This document shows, one piece after another, positions 1 to 12,383 of a stretch of 64,000 bases of DNA. Positions within the stretch are counted from its first letter, which is position 1. Each line of letters opens with the position of its first letter. The stretch lies in contig RQOL01000920.1 in the NCBI GenBank assembly GCA_013076295.1, positions 104,240 to 168,239 on the forward strand, written 5' to 3'. The position numbers and the translations under genes were made by a program. Origin of the DNA: Sanderia malayensis (taxonomy: Eukaryota; Cnidaria; Scyphozoa; Semaeostomeae; Pelagiidae). The notes under the pieces are model-generated. The model was not told where the DNA came from. It did not search any database and saw only the letters and a program-made list of their open reading frames with translations.

Positions 1-454
1 GTGACTGACTCCTTTTTGTTCATTTGTAGAATGCAAAACTGAATAGGAATCGTGAATCGTGACAATGCAATACCACAGGCTTGGGATAATCACTGCACGC
101 AAGAATGCGACCTGTCGTTTCAAGAGGTATTTTTAAATGTAAATTTTTGATGACTTCATATTCTTCGATGGTGAAATTTAACTAGCCTGTGAATACAGTG
201 TCTCTGAACAACATTATAACATGCCATCTGCAAAGCATGACCAGAGAACTGGTGTGTTCCCATGGGGATATTCGCATGCTGTTGGGAGGATGGAACATTC
301 TCAAAACAATAAAAGACAACAAATGAAATAAAGTAAAGTAATATAGAACAGGGGTCAATCGAAACTTAACAAAGCAAAAAACAACAGCAAAAACTACAAA
401 AAATTTAAGAAAATCATTTACAATGGTTTAAATTAATTCTCTATAAAAAATCAA

Positions 455-731
455 TTAATGAAGACAGTGTCCAGCGACCAGCTCATCATTGTCATTGATG
501 TATTGATCATCTTCTTCGGAAGAGTCGTCACTTTCATCAGCTTCTTGATTTGAAGAAAGGGCAATAAGCTGAGACCCAAGTGCTTTTTTGAACAAATCAG
601 CACAGTCTGCAAGTTTTCTTTTGTATAATGCAATGCCAGACAGCTTTAAACAGCGTAAGCCCCACAACCTTTCTGAAATTGTTTGGCTGTCTAGAGATAT
701 TAAAAAATCATCCCGCAAAAAAGGCACTGAT
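455..731 (-). pseudogene. KDZ copy A, C-terminal exon with acidic tail
   Basis: The last recognisable exon of copy A. It opens after an AG acceptor near 732, reads PFLRDDFLISLDSQTISERL, and ends in a Ser/Asp/Glu-rich tail (EADESDDSSEEDDQ) before a stop. Acidic tails of this kind are common at transposase C-termini. It follows exons containing ERVIPHWLKKQIVDRN (about 1100) and DASVDKYNILLKLASP (about 1320). Function beyond being part of the transposase cannot be read from the sequence. Confidence 0.45.
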
Positions 732-2530
732 ATCAGAAAATTTGTTATGTGAGCACGAAATAATAGAATAGTTAACTAAATTTTGTTGTCACCCTGACGT
801 TTTGTCTTGAAGGTATGTTAAGTAAAAGTCTATCTCTTGTTGTGTAGTTCTTGCCCGACTCTATGTCTACAAAACATCAACAGAATCTTACTTCAGAAAA
901 AATTTCGGTAAAATAATTAAACATGCTGCAACAAAATAGTTACAGCTTAATAATTACCTGAGATATATGTATCAATGGAAACGACATTGTCTTTTAGCGC
1001 ATTGAATTTATTCTTGTAGTACAAGCAATAGGCTATCATTCCCCCGAGAGAAAGCTGCAACTCTTCTTTACATCTTTTAATGATGACATTCCTGTCGACA
1101 ATTTGCTTCTTGAGCCAGTGAGGTATAACTCGTTCAACTTAAAACAAGCAAAGTCACATAAACAGGTTATGCGGATCAAAATAAAAAAATGAATAAATGT
1201 GAAAATCATACATGTGAAATTTACCTGGATCTCTCTGCCAAGCAAATTTCCCTGAAGCAACGTTGGCCTTGTCAAGTTGCGATTCACAGGGTGATGCCAA
1301 CTTCAAAAGAATGTTGTATTTGTCCACGCTTGCATCAAGTGATTTCTTGCTAGAACTAATCGATTTACGTATTTTTATTCTTTTCTTTGATGTGTCTAAA
1401 AATTAATCATTCAGATCATTCAACATAAGCTCGAAACTGTTAACGAATGAAAAGGGTGGAAGAAAAAAATACATGGTACGAGAAATTGTAATAATCCGAA
1501 ACCGACTAGCAGTCCTTTTATTTTCTACTTGCAAGTCGAGAAGTTTCCAAGTTTTGTTGCTGAACCGTTAAATAACTATTTAAAATTCTGGTCCTCAAAA
1601 GATCAAGAGTGTGCTCAGCTAACATTGTTTTCCCACGCGAAATCAACTCTTTTTTATCATATCCATGTTCCAGCAATCCACGCTCCAAAGATTCTTTTCT
1701 TTTCTTTTTCTTCTGGGCATCTTTTTTTGAATTAGTTACAAATTTGTAAATATCTTCTTGACCTACAAATGTGTATTTAGATTATTTTTAGTGTTTCACC
1801 ACTAAATTTTCTAAACAACGTCGATATAAAGAAAGCAAAGCTGTTGGGTAACAGATGAGAACAATTGAGATATTCACCTGAAATAATACTTGATGCTGCG
1901 TCAGTCTTTCTGCTGAACTGTGAGGACCCCCCATCGGAATAGATGACTTCCGTAATTCGAGCGTGACTTTGAAGCAAGAAACAATCGAACGATTTTTTGA
2001 TACTGTTGTGATCTTTTTAATTGTTTCGTTATATGTTTACGATATAGTTGCAAAATCTCAAATCGGTGTATAGATATTTCTGATATACCTGCACCCCTGC
2101 AACAACGGCCTTTTGGCCCGAGTTAACAGAACTCTTCAAAAATGGCATGGCTTCGAGCTCTTGACAGATTTGAAATACTCTTTAATTTGGTTCACAATAG
2201 TGGTAGAGCTTCGGCGCTGAAATGACTCTAAAAAGGAAGTTTAAGAACATTAATTCCTCTGTTGGCAAAAAATGTAAATTGAAAAGAAAGTGTTCAGATC
2301 CAGACCATTTGCAGAACTTCTGAATTCACGTTCCCAACTATTAATATCGTCTTCCTTGATAGCAAAGGGTGATTTATCTATAAGGTCAGCTTTTGAGGAC
2401 TCGTTTGTCAAAAGCTTCTTCTATGCCTGTAATTATAATAAAATTCCAAATAGAATTTTGTATCCTCAGTAGGTAACGAAGATCAAAGTACTTTTATAAC
2501 CATGGGATGCCACACCATTACATTACTAAC

Positions 2531-3010
2531 CATTTCATATTGCCTGGCCAAAGAAACTGCAAGGTTGTCTATTTTTCTTTGGTTCCAGAAAGCTGTGTGT
2601 TCCGTTAGCATATCAATGCGAGCTATTGAAAGAATAAAATATAACCAGAAATTTTCTTTAACAGGAATAATTAAAAGCATTAAAATATACAAAGCTTGTG
2701 ATTGAAAAAGAACCTGCAGCATTCATGTTCTTGGTTGTCAAACCACACTTGGCAGAGTAAGAAAAAACTGCTCCATGCTTTCTCCTGTCGAGAAAGCTGC
2801 CTTTTCTTGATAGGTGCCTCCCCAGACAAGCTGAAAAAGCAATTGAAGTATGAAAAGCAACTCATGTAAATGTACACAAACTTGCGATCATGTCATTGTG
2901 ACATTAGAAAACGCTCTCACAAATACAATTACCTGACAATCCAATGAATGTGCCTTAGCATGCATGACAGACAATGCTTTAGACGAATTCAACAAATTTG
3001 AAAACCCTTT
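2531..3010 (-). pseudogene. KDZ copy A, post-core exons (HAKAHSLDCQ, TGES, FWNQRK)
   Basis: Three short exons. The first ends SVMHAKAHSLDCQ and then GTAATTG (2933). The second runs from LVWGGTYQEKAAFSTGESMEQ to a GCAG/GTTCTT edge (2714-2830). The third holds EHTAFWNQRKIDNL (2531-2621). Copies B and D have the same blocks: VTHGKAHSLDCQ in D, GGSYQEEPALSTGESMAQ in B, FWNRRKIENL in B. In KDZ enzymes the segment after the second catalytic Asp holds a conserved His/Cys stretch and a Gly-Glu-containing segment before the helix with the last acidic residue, which fits. The TGES exon needs a one-base shift to stay open. Confidence 0.6.
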
Positions 3011-3220
3011 TCATGTGTTGTTGAACTTTGTTGTCGTTGGCAATGAATGTATCTTTATACAACGGAACTTCTGTGCCCCTAAAGGTGTGTTTGAAAATAG
3101 CTCAAAACTGCTTAGAAAACATAAACTGCATCATAATAAAGATCTTTAATCCCACTATATAGAGCAAGGATGCCAAGGATGCAAAAACAAAGCTTGACAT
3201 TAATTTTGATGTGTACTAGC

Positions 3221-3759
3221 CTGGGCACTTTCTTAAAACGATATGTTTTACGATGACCATCAATATGGATGGAATGGCAAGATGAGATACAAACAGGGCA
3301 AGCGAACCTTTCCTCTCCAGTCTGACTCGAGACATTCTCTTTGCAATATGCCCACTCTCTGTAACATTTCCCAAAATCTGTTACACTAATGGCTCCAGGC
3401 TTAAACAATTTCAATCTTTGTTCCCTTACAACTGCCAATGTGTTGTTAGCCACAAAACAAATAACAATGATTAATAGAGGAAGAGAATCAATTGCTGATA
3501 TAGAATTTACACACCCGACCATATTTCTTAGCTAATATTTCTAGGCTTTTAACGAATGAGGACAATGAAGTTCCAGGCGAATTGTGACTTATGGCATGCC
3601 AGAGCTCCAACAAATCTTCAGTATAAAAGGTTGTCATTCTTTGTGGACTTCCGGGCCAGAATCCAGACCTAATCATTTTAGCAAAATTGCACCCTACCAA
3701 TGAACCTTGTAAAGGACAGCTACCACAGCAATACAGAACATCTTTGAATTCAAAGCGAC
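3221..3759 (-). pseudogene. KDZ copy A, SPQ exon and CxxC/KVPR exon
   Basis: Two adjacent exons. The first (about 3515-3759) contains CCGSCPLQGSLVGCN, then RSGFWPGSPQRMTTFY, then LLELWHAISHNSP. The pattern 'G-[FW]-W/F-P-x-[ST]-P then aromatic-F/Y' is typical of KDZ proteins just after their cysteine cluster. The second (3221-3431) contains CYREWAYCKENV, FACPVC and HSIHIDGHRKTYRFKKVPR, which corresponds almost residue for residue to 18482-18660 in copy B. The donor after KVPR reads CCCAG/GCTAGT here but CCCAG/GTGAGA in copy B, so this copy has a GC donor or a mutated site. Confidence 0.65.
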
Positions 3760-4343
3760 CTAGTTGATAAAAAAAATCAAGGATACAACATGAAGAACCT
3801 GTTTACAATGACAGAGCCAAACGATAATGCAATGCATGAAACTGATACAGGTGTTCTTTTAGCACATTATTACAAAGTAACCTCTAATTTTACGGTTTCA
3901 TTCAATATCAGAAATCATCCGTGAAGCTAGGCTTTAAACAAAAATATACAGGAAAAGATGTTTTAAAGACCAATGAGGAATGTTCAGCGCTCTAATCAGT
4001 AGAGAACTCTAATGGGCTTTATGAAAGTTATCTTAAGATATATAAAAACATCTATATATTTATATTCTTTTTGTTTAGTAGCCAGCTCCAGACCGTGAAC
4101 AAGCTTTTAGAATCATAGTGATTACAACATGAAACAAAATACAAACCTTTAGCTGAGACAATTGTTATTATACTATTTACACAGTTTTTTGAGAATGAAC
4201 TACATTGGTGACATCTAGGGCATGGGAATGGATGGTAAACTGGGAGAGGTATTTCTACAAGGCAAATGCAATTTAATAAAAAGACAGAAATAATAATTAA
4301 AAATACCAAGTAGCATACTAAAAGACTTTCTTGTCATACTTAC

Positions 4344-4731
4344 CTATGTAACACAATTCATCATTATTATCCAACGTTTGCCTATTGTTGATACCTTCAA
4401 AATAACGATTTTTCCACACTTCCCTGTCATGGAAGGGTAGCTCTTCATGGCATCTGGTAACACAGTTGACACATCAGAATTTTTTGCAGGATGAACAGTG
4501 AATTTTAGCTGCCTCATCGCAATACATGCATCTTTTGTCAGGCTTTAGAATAGAATTCTTAAAGATCTGACAGCTAAACAAATAACTCCGAACTGAAGAA
4601 CAGTTTTCATCGAGCACGTGCATCCTATTTTGCCATTCCGACCTTTGTTTTGGGAAGGAATTCCCAATGTGATTCAGCTCTGTAACAAGCTCTTGCAGCA
4701 TCTCTTCTGTATCAACTGAATTATTATCTAG
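4344..4731 (-). pseudogene. KDZ copy A, B-box-like zinc exon with in-frame stop
   Basis: The acceptor TTTCTAG lies at 4732 and the donor ATAG/GTAAGT at 4344. The exon carries a Cys/His cluster (CMYCDEAAKIHCSSCKKF, stop, then CVNCVTRCHEELPFHDREVW) that matches the zinc exon of copy B (CCKCNLNEPVMKCQECRKFL). The spacing C-x2-C, C-x2-C, C-x2-C, H, H is like a B-box or treble-clef DNA/protein-binding module. A TGA near 4475 interrupts the cluster. KDZ proteins are known to carry N-terminal cysteine clusters, which supports the call. Confidence 0.6.
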
Positions 4732-5066
4732 AAAATACTTACTGGGTTGAAATATTCAGACTGCCTCAACCTTGTAAACACTAGCTTTTGAGAATCTTAA
4801 AGCTTAATTGAGGCTGATCATTAATTCATCAATACTCACCATCCATGTCCCTGTCAGATGCTTCACCTACTAAATCATCCCCCAAGTCTAGCATAGAAGT
4901 GGAACAGTTGATGAGCTAGCAGGTTTTTCTGTACAAATTGACAAAATCCAATGTGTATATTAATAGCCTTGTTAAGTAATCTGACTGAATAACAAGTGAT
5001 TGCTTGAGCAACCCAAGCTATCAAGATATGTGTCATGAAAAATAAAAAAGTTCATCTACCTGTAGC

Positions 5067-5283
5067 AGCGGCAGGCTTTTTGGCCCTACTTTTCCAATAT
5101 TTCTTGGAATATCTCTTTCTTTGTTTGGTTCCATATTGACCCGTATCGCTATTTACTTTAACGTCAATATACTTGATAGGATGCTGTTTGTCTGAAGAAA
5201 TTCCTGGCAATTTAATGTCATCCAGGCTATCAAGGCATTCTTCAAATGTCTGTTCTTTATTTGACCTTTTTTGCTTAGATCTT
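5067..5283 (-). pseudogene. KDZ copy A, N-terminal basic exon
   Basis: An open stretch of about 72 codons rich in Lys, Arg and Ser. It contains the run QYGTKQRKRYSKKYW and ends at an ACAG/GTAGAT donor. It lies upstream of the Cys/His exon and would form the basic N-terminus of the transposase, possibly with a nuclear localisation role. I see no known domain, and no counterpart was identified in copies B or D. Assignment rests on position and the donor site. Confidence 0.4.
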
Positions 5284-6816
5284 TATTAAATTATTATAAT
5301 TTAAAAAATTAATTTTCAGAATTATGATGACAAAATGCAACAAAACATTCAGATATTATACGGCTTTCTGATATATATGTACCTTCTTTGTTTGCTCCAT
5401 AATTTTTATCTTCAAGCTAAGCTTCACAAACTATAACACCGAAAGTAATGATTGACCTAGTACCTTGTACCTACAGCTTTGATAGGAAAGTCTAATCAGT
5501 CATCTTTTCTCTGAGATCAGCCATGTTGGAATTTGGATGAGATGAATTGGAAGATCACAGAATGTGGAGTTGATATGGATGATTTCACACAATTAAATGC
5601 TCCTTGAGCTTCTGCCCAATTGTTATATGTTCTACATCAACTTCTCTATCATACACTGTGTGTGATACAATGAAATTCACTCATATACATAGTGTATGAT
5701 ACAGCTATGAGTATGGGTGGTGCATTTGTGAAGTGAGCTTGTTTATTTGCTTATCTCATTTGACGATGAACTCAGCATTTCGGAAGTTGGTTTGATCTAA
5801 CTCTACTTGGCATGAGTTAGCCGACTTGTTGTTGCATGACAATGAAGAACTTGTCCTTCAATACGAGAATGAAAGCAATGACGAAAATACTATCAGTGAA
5901 TGATGTGAATGAGGTATTTACCAAACTATACGTATAACGAATTTAGTTGACTCTGTGACTCTAGATGCAGGCGACTTCTTGCTTCATGGAACTACTATCG
6001 CTGTCCCACGTAAATTCAACGCTAAAAGATATTTTTGACTTTGACTGATACTGTAAAGAAGGCGGATGCAAGAAAAAGGGCGTCAAATTGATTTTAGCAC
6101 ACTAGCGCCCTTCCAACTAAATGTTATCATCAGAGATACACATCAGAGGCCTTTAGTGTGCTAATATCAACCTGTTCCATTTAAAGTATCCAATACTATA
6201 TATACAGATTTAATTGGATTACAATACATTATAAAAGAGTTTTATTGATGATGTGACAGTTTAAAACACCATTACTATGATACTTTCCTAAAGGAATATG
6301 TGAAATGAGATGGTACACAGTTTCTAAGTACAAAAAATAATTTTCAGCCAGCTCTTGCGACTGTACACGTGTTTACCATATATGGTTAAAAGGGTGGTAA
6401 TGAGTCATGTGACCCATTCAAACACCATTTAAAGCATCATGCTTCCACATATAGCCATTAAACAATTTTATTTACTACGTAATTTCCTTTTGTTGCATGT
6501 TAGAAGATAAATACAGATATTACTCCTCCGAAGAGGTAAATGTCATGTTTAACCCCTGTGTTTACCCCTTAAACCCCAGCAGCGGCTCGTTTACCATCAC
6601 ATTTCTAAATACTGGGGTACAGGACTACTTGAAAAAAATGGTTTGAATTTCTCCTCCTGAAGATGGTACCTTCCGCCAGTATATGCTGGTCTATTTCCTT
6701 TTCTTTTTTCCGTTAGGGTTCCGATGTGAAAATTTCGGTGGTGCAGAGTGACTTCTCACCAAATAACATCAAATCATAGTTAAAGGTAAGCCATTACCAG
6801 CCAAAATAGATAAAAA
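5284..6816. other. No gene recognised; AT-rich DNA with one small hairpin
   Basis: I see no coding signal here. The one structure is an inverted repeat, TATCATACACT near 5647-5657 and AGTGTATGATA near 5692-5702, separated by about 35 bp. The right end may hold the 5' leader of the non-LTR element whose endonuclease frame begins at 6817. Confidence 0.4.
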
Positions 6817-7494
6817 ATGTGCGTTATACCACCAAGAATCGCAAAAATAAAACTTAATGTAGGAACATTGAATGTAAGAGGTTTAAACAGTGACGCAAAG
6901 AAACAACATGTTGCAAATGATATGAACCGTTACCAACTGTCCATCCTTGCCATCCAAGAAACCAAACTAAAAGAAAGTGGAGTAATAGACATAAAGACCT
7001 CAGATGGGAAACAACAGTATGATTTGTACTACACAGGCAGCGTAAAAGACAAATATCATGGAGTTGGAATAGTCACTGAGAAAGGATTAAATGCAGAATT
7101 CAAGACCATATCAAACAGAACGTGCATGGCCACCATCAGGTTAGAAGAAAAGAAGATCATCTTCATAGCAACATATGCACCCACTCTTGATGTCAGTGAA
7201 AAGAAACCAGCCATAAGAGATGAATACTATCAGGAGCTAGAGAGTGTGATCAGCACAGTGAGTAAAAGAGACATCCTTATAATCGGAGGAGATCAAAATG
7301 CCAAATTAGGAACAGGTCACGAAGAATACCCAGAAGCTATAGGACACTATGGAAAAGGAGAGATCAACTCAAATGGGCAACATCTGGCAGAAATTTGTAC
7401 CAGAAATGGACTTGGAATTACTGACAAATACCATGTTTAAACATAAGATGTCCCACAGAACAACATGGGAAGTAGATGCGCTCAACGAGAAGTA
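6817..7494 (+). pseudogene. Non-LTR retrotransposon endonuclease (APE type), truncated
   Basis: Start of ORF2 of an RTE-like non-LTR retrotransposon. The apurinic/apyrimidinic endonuclease nicks target DNA to prime reverse transcription. Motifs in order: TLNVRGLN (residues about 12-19), IQETKL with the metal-binding Glu, YHGVGIV, IATYAPT and GGDQNAKLG. The last is normally GDFNA, so Phe is replaced by Gln. The frame stops at 7438-7440, but shifting one base near 7420 continues into NTMFKHKMSHRTTWEVD up to about 7494, where homology ends. No reverse transcriptase follows. The BEL element on the other strand begins just beyond, so the 3' part was probably lost by its insertion or by deletion. 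Confidence 0.75.
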
Positions 7495-7774
7495 CTGATT
7501 AGTAGGAGACGATAAAAAAACCATATATAAACCATGTGTTCTTTACTTCGAGTGGCTCATATCATAGACAAAACAAAACTATCGTGTTACAAGTAATCAC
7601 GTGATCGTACGATCTATTCATATGTTAATTACAAACGTATTACGTAATAGGCCTATCCATTTCCCGCCGGCCTTGACTAAATCAAGTCAAATTACTAAAA
7701 ATGTAAAAATGTCAATAATATCTTATCTTAATGTTCAATATTACTAAATGTAGCAATAGAAGTGTTTTTAGTGT
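7495..7774 (-). other. Possible remnant 3' LTR of BEL-2
   Basis: About 280 bp between the end of the BEL-2 frame and the truncated endonuclease. On the minus strand it contains a TATA-like TTTATATATGG and lies where the 3' LTR should be. I could not find a second copy upstream of BEL-1 (16.1-16.6 kb), so it is not proven to be an LTR. The BEL-1/BEL-2 fusion predicts that the outer LTRs need not match. Confidence 0.3.
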
Positions 7775-9960
7775 TCATTGTTCCTCTACTGGCAGTAGAG
7801 GGCAAAGTTTTACAATAGGCCTCAAGTAGGTGCCTTTGCTGTTTGTAACACTTGCAACTCTAAAGTTGTTGTCAGGTCCAGGATTTACATTGGTAACTTT
7901 AGCAATTGGCCATTGCCCGGGGCTAGTTCGGTTGTCTTTGATGAGGACAATGTCTCCAATCTTGAGATTCCTTTGAGGGCTCTTCCACTTAGACATATGT
8001 TGTAGTCCATTGAGGTACTCTAAATACCATCTTTTCCAGAAGTGATGTACTAATGTTTGGCACAATCGCCAGCGCTTTAATGTAGTTACCTTGGTGACTC
8101 CAGCGTCTGGAGGGTTAGGTATGGCTTCCATTGGTCTCCCGATGAGGAAGTGGCCTGGAGTCAGGGGGGATATCCCATCATCGTCATTGCTGTCTACCGA
8201 TGCTGTGATTGGTCTTGAATTCATGCAAGCTTCTATTTGAGAGAGCGTTGTTGTTAACTCCTCAAATGTCAACTTGTTGTTGCTCACGATGCACTTGAGA
8301 TGGAACTTGCATGATTTGACTCCATTTTCCCACACTGAGCCATGATGCGGTCCTGTAGGTGGGCTGAAGTGCCACTGGATGCCTTGGGTAGAGCACCAGT
8401 CGCTTACCTTGTTTTGCAAGGCATCTTGCTTGAGTGATTCATAGAGTTCCTTGAGATCTTTGTTTGTCCTTGTAAACTGTGTACCGTTATCACTCCACAT
8501 TTCCTTGGGTTTTCCTCGTCTGGAGACGAAGCGGCGAAGAGCAGCTAGAAATGTATCTGCTGTCAGATCGGACACCAGTTCTATGTGGCAGGCCTTTGTT
8601 TCCATGCAAACAAAGATGGCTGCAGAGGCATTGGTGTAGATTGGTCTTCGCTTGTTACCCGACTTAATGGTTAATGGTCCTGCGTAGTCCACAGATACTC
8701 TCTCATTGACAAAGGTAGGGCATACTCTTGCTTCAGGTACTTGTCCCATAAGTTGACTTACAGTCTTGGGTGCAGTGCGTTTGCATGCTTTGCAGTTGCG
8801 TGTGTGCTGTCTCACAATTCTGCGTGCACCAATGATGTGATATCTTTCTTGCAATGAACCGAGTGTTAGCTTTGGACCCGCATGGCACAGACGCTTGTGT
8901 TCTTGCTCAATGATAAGGGCAGCTAGGTGATCCTTTCCATGAAGTATGATTGGATGCCGTGCTTGGTAGCTCAGGTTTGACTGCGAAAGTCTTCCACCAA
9001 CTCTGAGGATGCCATCTGAGTCTAAGAACGGGTTGAGAGGCAACAGGCTGTCACCTTTCAGCAGTTGCTTTTTCATCTTGAGAAGCTCGATTGCTCTTGA
9101 GAAGCTCTTGCGTTGGGATTCTTTGATGAGATATGCCTCAGCATGATGCAGCTCTTGAGTGGTGATTGGAACACTCTTGAATAGGTTCTGACGTTTGACT
9201 ACACGGAACACCAGTGATGTAACCCTGAGAAGTCGCTGATAGTTGGAAAATCGTTCCGGGTCAATGATGGTTGGTGTGGTGTTGACTGCGTGTGTGTTGA
9301 CATCTATTCCTTTTTTGTGCTGTAGGATGTCGACATTGATGCCAGATTCAACTAGTGATTCCAGTGTGGGCTTGAAGTTGGGTTGTTGAGGCCATGTGGA
9401 TTCTGCATGCTTGAGCCAGTTCGGTCCTTGCCACCAGAGATTGTGGTTGATTATGTCGTGAGGTAGAACATCACGTGATCCTGCGTCTGCTGGATTGTCT
9501 GTTCCACTGACATGGTTCCATAATTCTGGAGGGACGAGTTGCTGTGTCTCAGAGATACGGTTTGCTTCAAATGTCTTGAAGCATTGGCTGCTTCCATGAA
9601 TCCAGTACAGTACGATGGTGCTGTCTGTGAAGGCACGGATGTCACAGGTAGGTACCTTGAGTACTTCTTGGCAGTGTTTCAATAGTCGTGCTAGCATTAA
9701 GGCACCACACAATTCTAGACGAGGAAGGGAAACCCTTTTAAGTGGTGCGACCTTTGTCTTGGCTATGACGATAGACATGTGTACCCCGCCGGCCGTGTCG
9801 ATGCTGCGTAGGTAGACGACACCACAGTAAGCTTTCTCACTTGCATCGCTGAAGCCGATCAGTTGTCTGCTAACAACTGACACATTGAGTGGAGTGAAAC
9901 ACCTTGGTATTCTGAGTGCTGAGATTAATGGTAGTTCCTTTCTCCAAGTTAACCAGTCTT
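7775..9960 (-). pseudogene. pol: BEL-2: BEL/Pao RNase H and integrase
   Basis: The C-terminal half of a BEL/Pao polyprotein in one long frame of about 700 codons. RNase H: GFSDASEKAYCG (catalytic Asp), LPRLELCGAL (Glu), AFTDSTIVLYWI (Asp) and NPADAGSRD. Integrase: a His/Cys zinc module (RLCHAG...YHIIGARR...NCKACKR), then Asp in VDYAGP, Asp in WSDNGTQF and Glu in SVWENGVK, so the DDE triad is complete. A C-terminal domain of the type usual in BEL integrases follows (RNLKIGDIVLIKDNR). It ends with a stop at 7775. The upstream link to the reverse transcriptase (near 9950-10205) needs several frame changes, so the whole element is dead even though this part is intact. Confidence 0.85.
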
Positions 9961-11000
9961 GCTGAAGCTGGTAGGGAGGGGATCATCCCATTGAATGTCC
10001 TGTTCCACAATTGTTGAAAGTAGATCTTCACAGTTATTGTGACACATGATATAAGCCCTAACGGGTCGAATATCTTCGATGAGTCGGACAGCATTAGACG
10101 CTTGGTGAGTACTGCTGAGTGATCTGTTTCATGGGTAGATGCTGTGAATTTGAAGACGTCTTGATTTGCATTATACTCTATTCCTAGTGTTTTAACAAAG
10201 TCTTCGGATTCACCGATGCAGAATTATTGTCCTGACTACAAATGTCAGAAGAAAAGCTTGCAAGAACTTCCTTTGAGTTTGAGTTCCATTTATGAAGCTT
10301 GAAGCCTCCATTGTTGAACAGTGTTTGGAGTTGATGATGCAGCTCAACAGCTTCGTCTTTCGTAGCAACAGAGAACAGTCCGTCGTCAACATAAAACGAT
10401 TCTCTTACTGCAGTACTCGCGAGTGGTAACTCTTGCTCATGTAGATTAGCCAAGTGTTGCATTGTGTTTGTAGCAAGAAACGCTGAACTTGCAATTCCGA
10501 AGGTCACTCTATTCATCCGATAGTCTTTCACTGGTTCGTCTGGTGAGTCTCTCCACAGAAATCTATGTAGGTCACGGTCTACTTCTTGTAGGACAACTGC
10601 ACGGTACATCTTAGACACGTCTGTTGTCATTGCATAAGGATGCAACCTGAAGCGCAAGAGTACATCATTGAGCGGTGGATGTACTGTAGGTCCCACGATG
10701 AGCAGGTCGTTGACAGATGCACCTGTAGATGATTTCATGGAACCATCAAATACGACACGTAAAGGTGTTGACACTGAGTCCTTGCGGACTGTGTGATGAG
10801 CCAAATAGAAAGATGGATGTTTGTTCAGTTCACAATCAGGAACAAGTTCAGCATGCTGTGATGCAAAGTATTCGTTAACTACTTTAGCATAGTCCTTGAA
10901 CTGGTTAGAACGGTTCAAACGTCGTTCAAGCGACAGAAATCTTCGCAATGCTTGCGGGCGAGATTCACCAAGAATCGGCGCGTTGTGTTTGATTGGCAAT
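9960..11000 (-). pseudogene. pol: BEL-2: reverse transcriptase, 5'-truncated and frameshifted
   Basis: BEL/Pao reverse transcriptase. Visible motifs: VRLPIKHNAPILGESRPQAL at the N-terminal edge, RVVFDGSMKSS, TTDVSKMYRAV (motif A Asp), GIASSAFLATN (motif B) and SFYVDDGLFS (motif C, YVDD intact). It then loses frame near 10205 and again near 9950, around SDSSKIFDPLGLISC. Gag and protease are absent because the frame begins abruptly at about 11000, fused to the integrase end of BEL-1. The element therefore lacks its 5' half. Confidence 0.85.
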
Positions 11001-12383
11001 CTTACGTGGCCACAAACCACGAGGTAAATTTCCATCGACGACTAGTACAATGTCATTGACTCTGAGATTCCTAGTACTCTTTCTCCAACGCTGCCGTTGT
11101 TGCAATGTCGGCAAGTACTCCTTTAGCCATCGACGCCAGATTAAATTAGCGAGGTATTGAACCTGACGCCACCTTCGACGAGCATAGTTGTCATCTTTAT
11201 CAAACATTCCGGGTGGAAGTGTTGGTCCGGGTCTGAGTAGAAGTAGATGATTCGGTGTAAGTGCTTCCCAATCATTTGGATCGTCAGAAACTTTGGTGAT
11301 GGGTCGGCCGTTTATGATTGCCTCCACTTCACACATCAGCGTAAGTAGAGCTTCATCGTCCAACGTTTGTTCCTTTACCATAGAATTCATCACTTTCCTG
11401 ATTGTACAAATACAACGTTCCCAAACGTCGCCGTGGTGGGAACCGGCTGGAGGGTTGAAACTCCATTTAATTGATTTCTGCAAAAGAAAATCGTTGATCT
11501 GATTTTCGTTCCACGATGAGATGGCTTCCTTCAACTCCTTGTTGCCGCTAACAAAGTTAGTACCGTTGTCGGATCGGATTTCCTCAGGACAACCTCTTCC
11601 TGCAATGAATCTTCTTAATGCACTTAGAAATGATGATGTGTCTAGACTGTGTGCGATTTCGAGGTGTATTGCTCGGACAGACAAACAGGTGAAGATTACT
11701 CCGTATCTTTTGACCATGCTTCTCGCACGACGTACTTGAAACGGTCTGAAGCAATCAATGCCCACAAATGAGAAAGGTGGTTTTGATGGAGTAACGCGAT
11801 CTTTCGGAAGGTGAGCCATTTTCTGCTCTACAACTGGCGCTTGTCTCTTTCTGCAGCTGAAACAAGTGTTTAGAATTCGTCGTAAGGTTGATCTGGCCTT
11901 GATGATCCAATAGCGTTGTCGAGTTAGAAAGAGAACATACTCAAGTCTGGAATGGCCTGAAATTTCATGATAGTAGCTTACTATAAGCTTCACAACAGGA
12001 TGATCCTTTGGTAGAATAATTTGATATTTCGCTTCGTCACTGATTGGAGCACGTCCAAGGCGACCTCCGACTCGTAAAAGATCATCATCAGACAGGAATG
12101 GATCTAACCTCTGAAGTGGACTGTTTTTTCCGACTAGTTTCTTTACTTTCTCGTTATTCTTTGTAAGCTTTGACTTACTTCTTGATAGCAGATGAATCTC
12201 GGATGAAAAACTTTGATACTGTATATGCCTTAGAATTTCTCTTTCAGCGTTCTTTATCTCGTCAAATTGTATGCATTTCGGCTCTTTGAATACAACAGGT
12301 TCTCCAAGCTTGCGTTTTTGAGAAGCGACTTTCAGGTTATTTTTATAGCGGATTAGCCAAGCTACTGTCTTCCTCAATTTATT
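11000..12383 (-). pseudogene. pol: BEL-1: integrase, 3'-truncated
   Basis: BEL/Pao integrase of the upstream element. A zinc module (GHSRLEYVLFLTRQRYWI, then CFSCRKRQAP) is followed by Asp in VGIDCF, Asp in RSDNGTNF and Glu in GDVWERC, so the triad is intact. The end domain runs LRVNDIVLVVDGNLPRGLWP and then breaks off at about 11000 into the BEL-2 reverse transcriptase. A single TGA at 12384-12386 separates it from the RNase H frame without a frame change. No 3' LTR is left. Confidence 0.85.

Larger units (their letters stand above)
455..5283 (-). pseudogene. KDZ-type transposase gene, copy A (multi-exon, core deleted)
   Basis: Fragments read on the minus strand in a consistent order resemble KDZ (Kyakuja-Dileera-Zisupton) transposases, DDE-type enzymes that move DNA transposons. 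Likely exons, with GT/AG-like edges: about 5067-5283, 4847-4917, 4344-4731, 4154-4259, 3515-3759, 3221-3431, 2933-3010, 2714-2830, 2531-2621, 2306-2431, 1881-1990, 1226-1397, 959-1142 and 455-731. The order matches copies B (from 17.0 kb) and D (from 28.4 kb) block by block. The block with the catalytic DETG and D-x-x-CKY motifs of the other copies is missing between 3221 and 3010, so this copy cannot be active. At least one in-frame stop (near 4475) and a frameshift (near 2760) add to this. Exon edges are estimates from comparing the copies. Confidence 0.65.
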
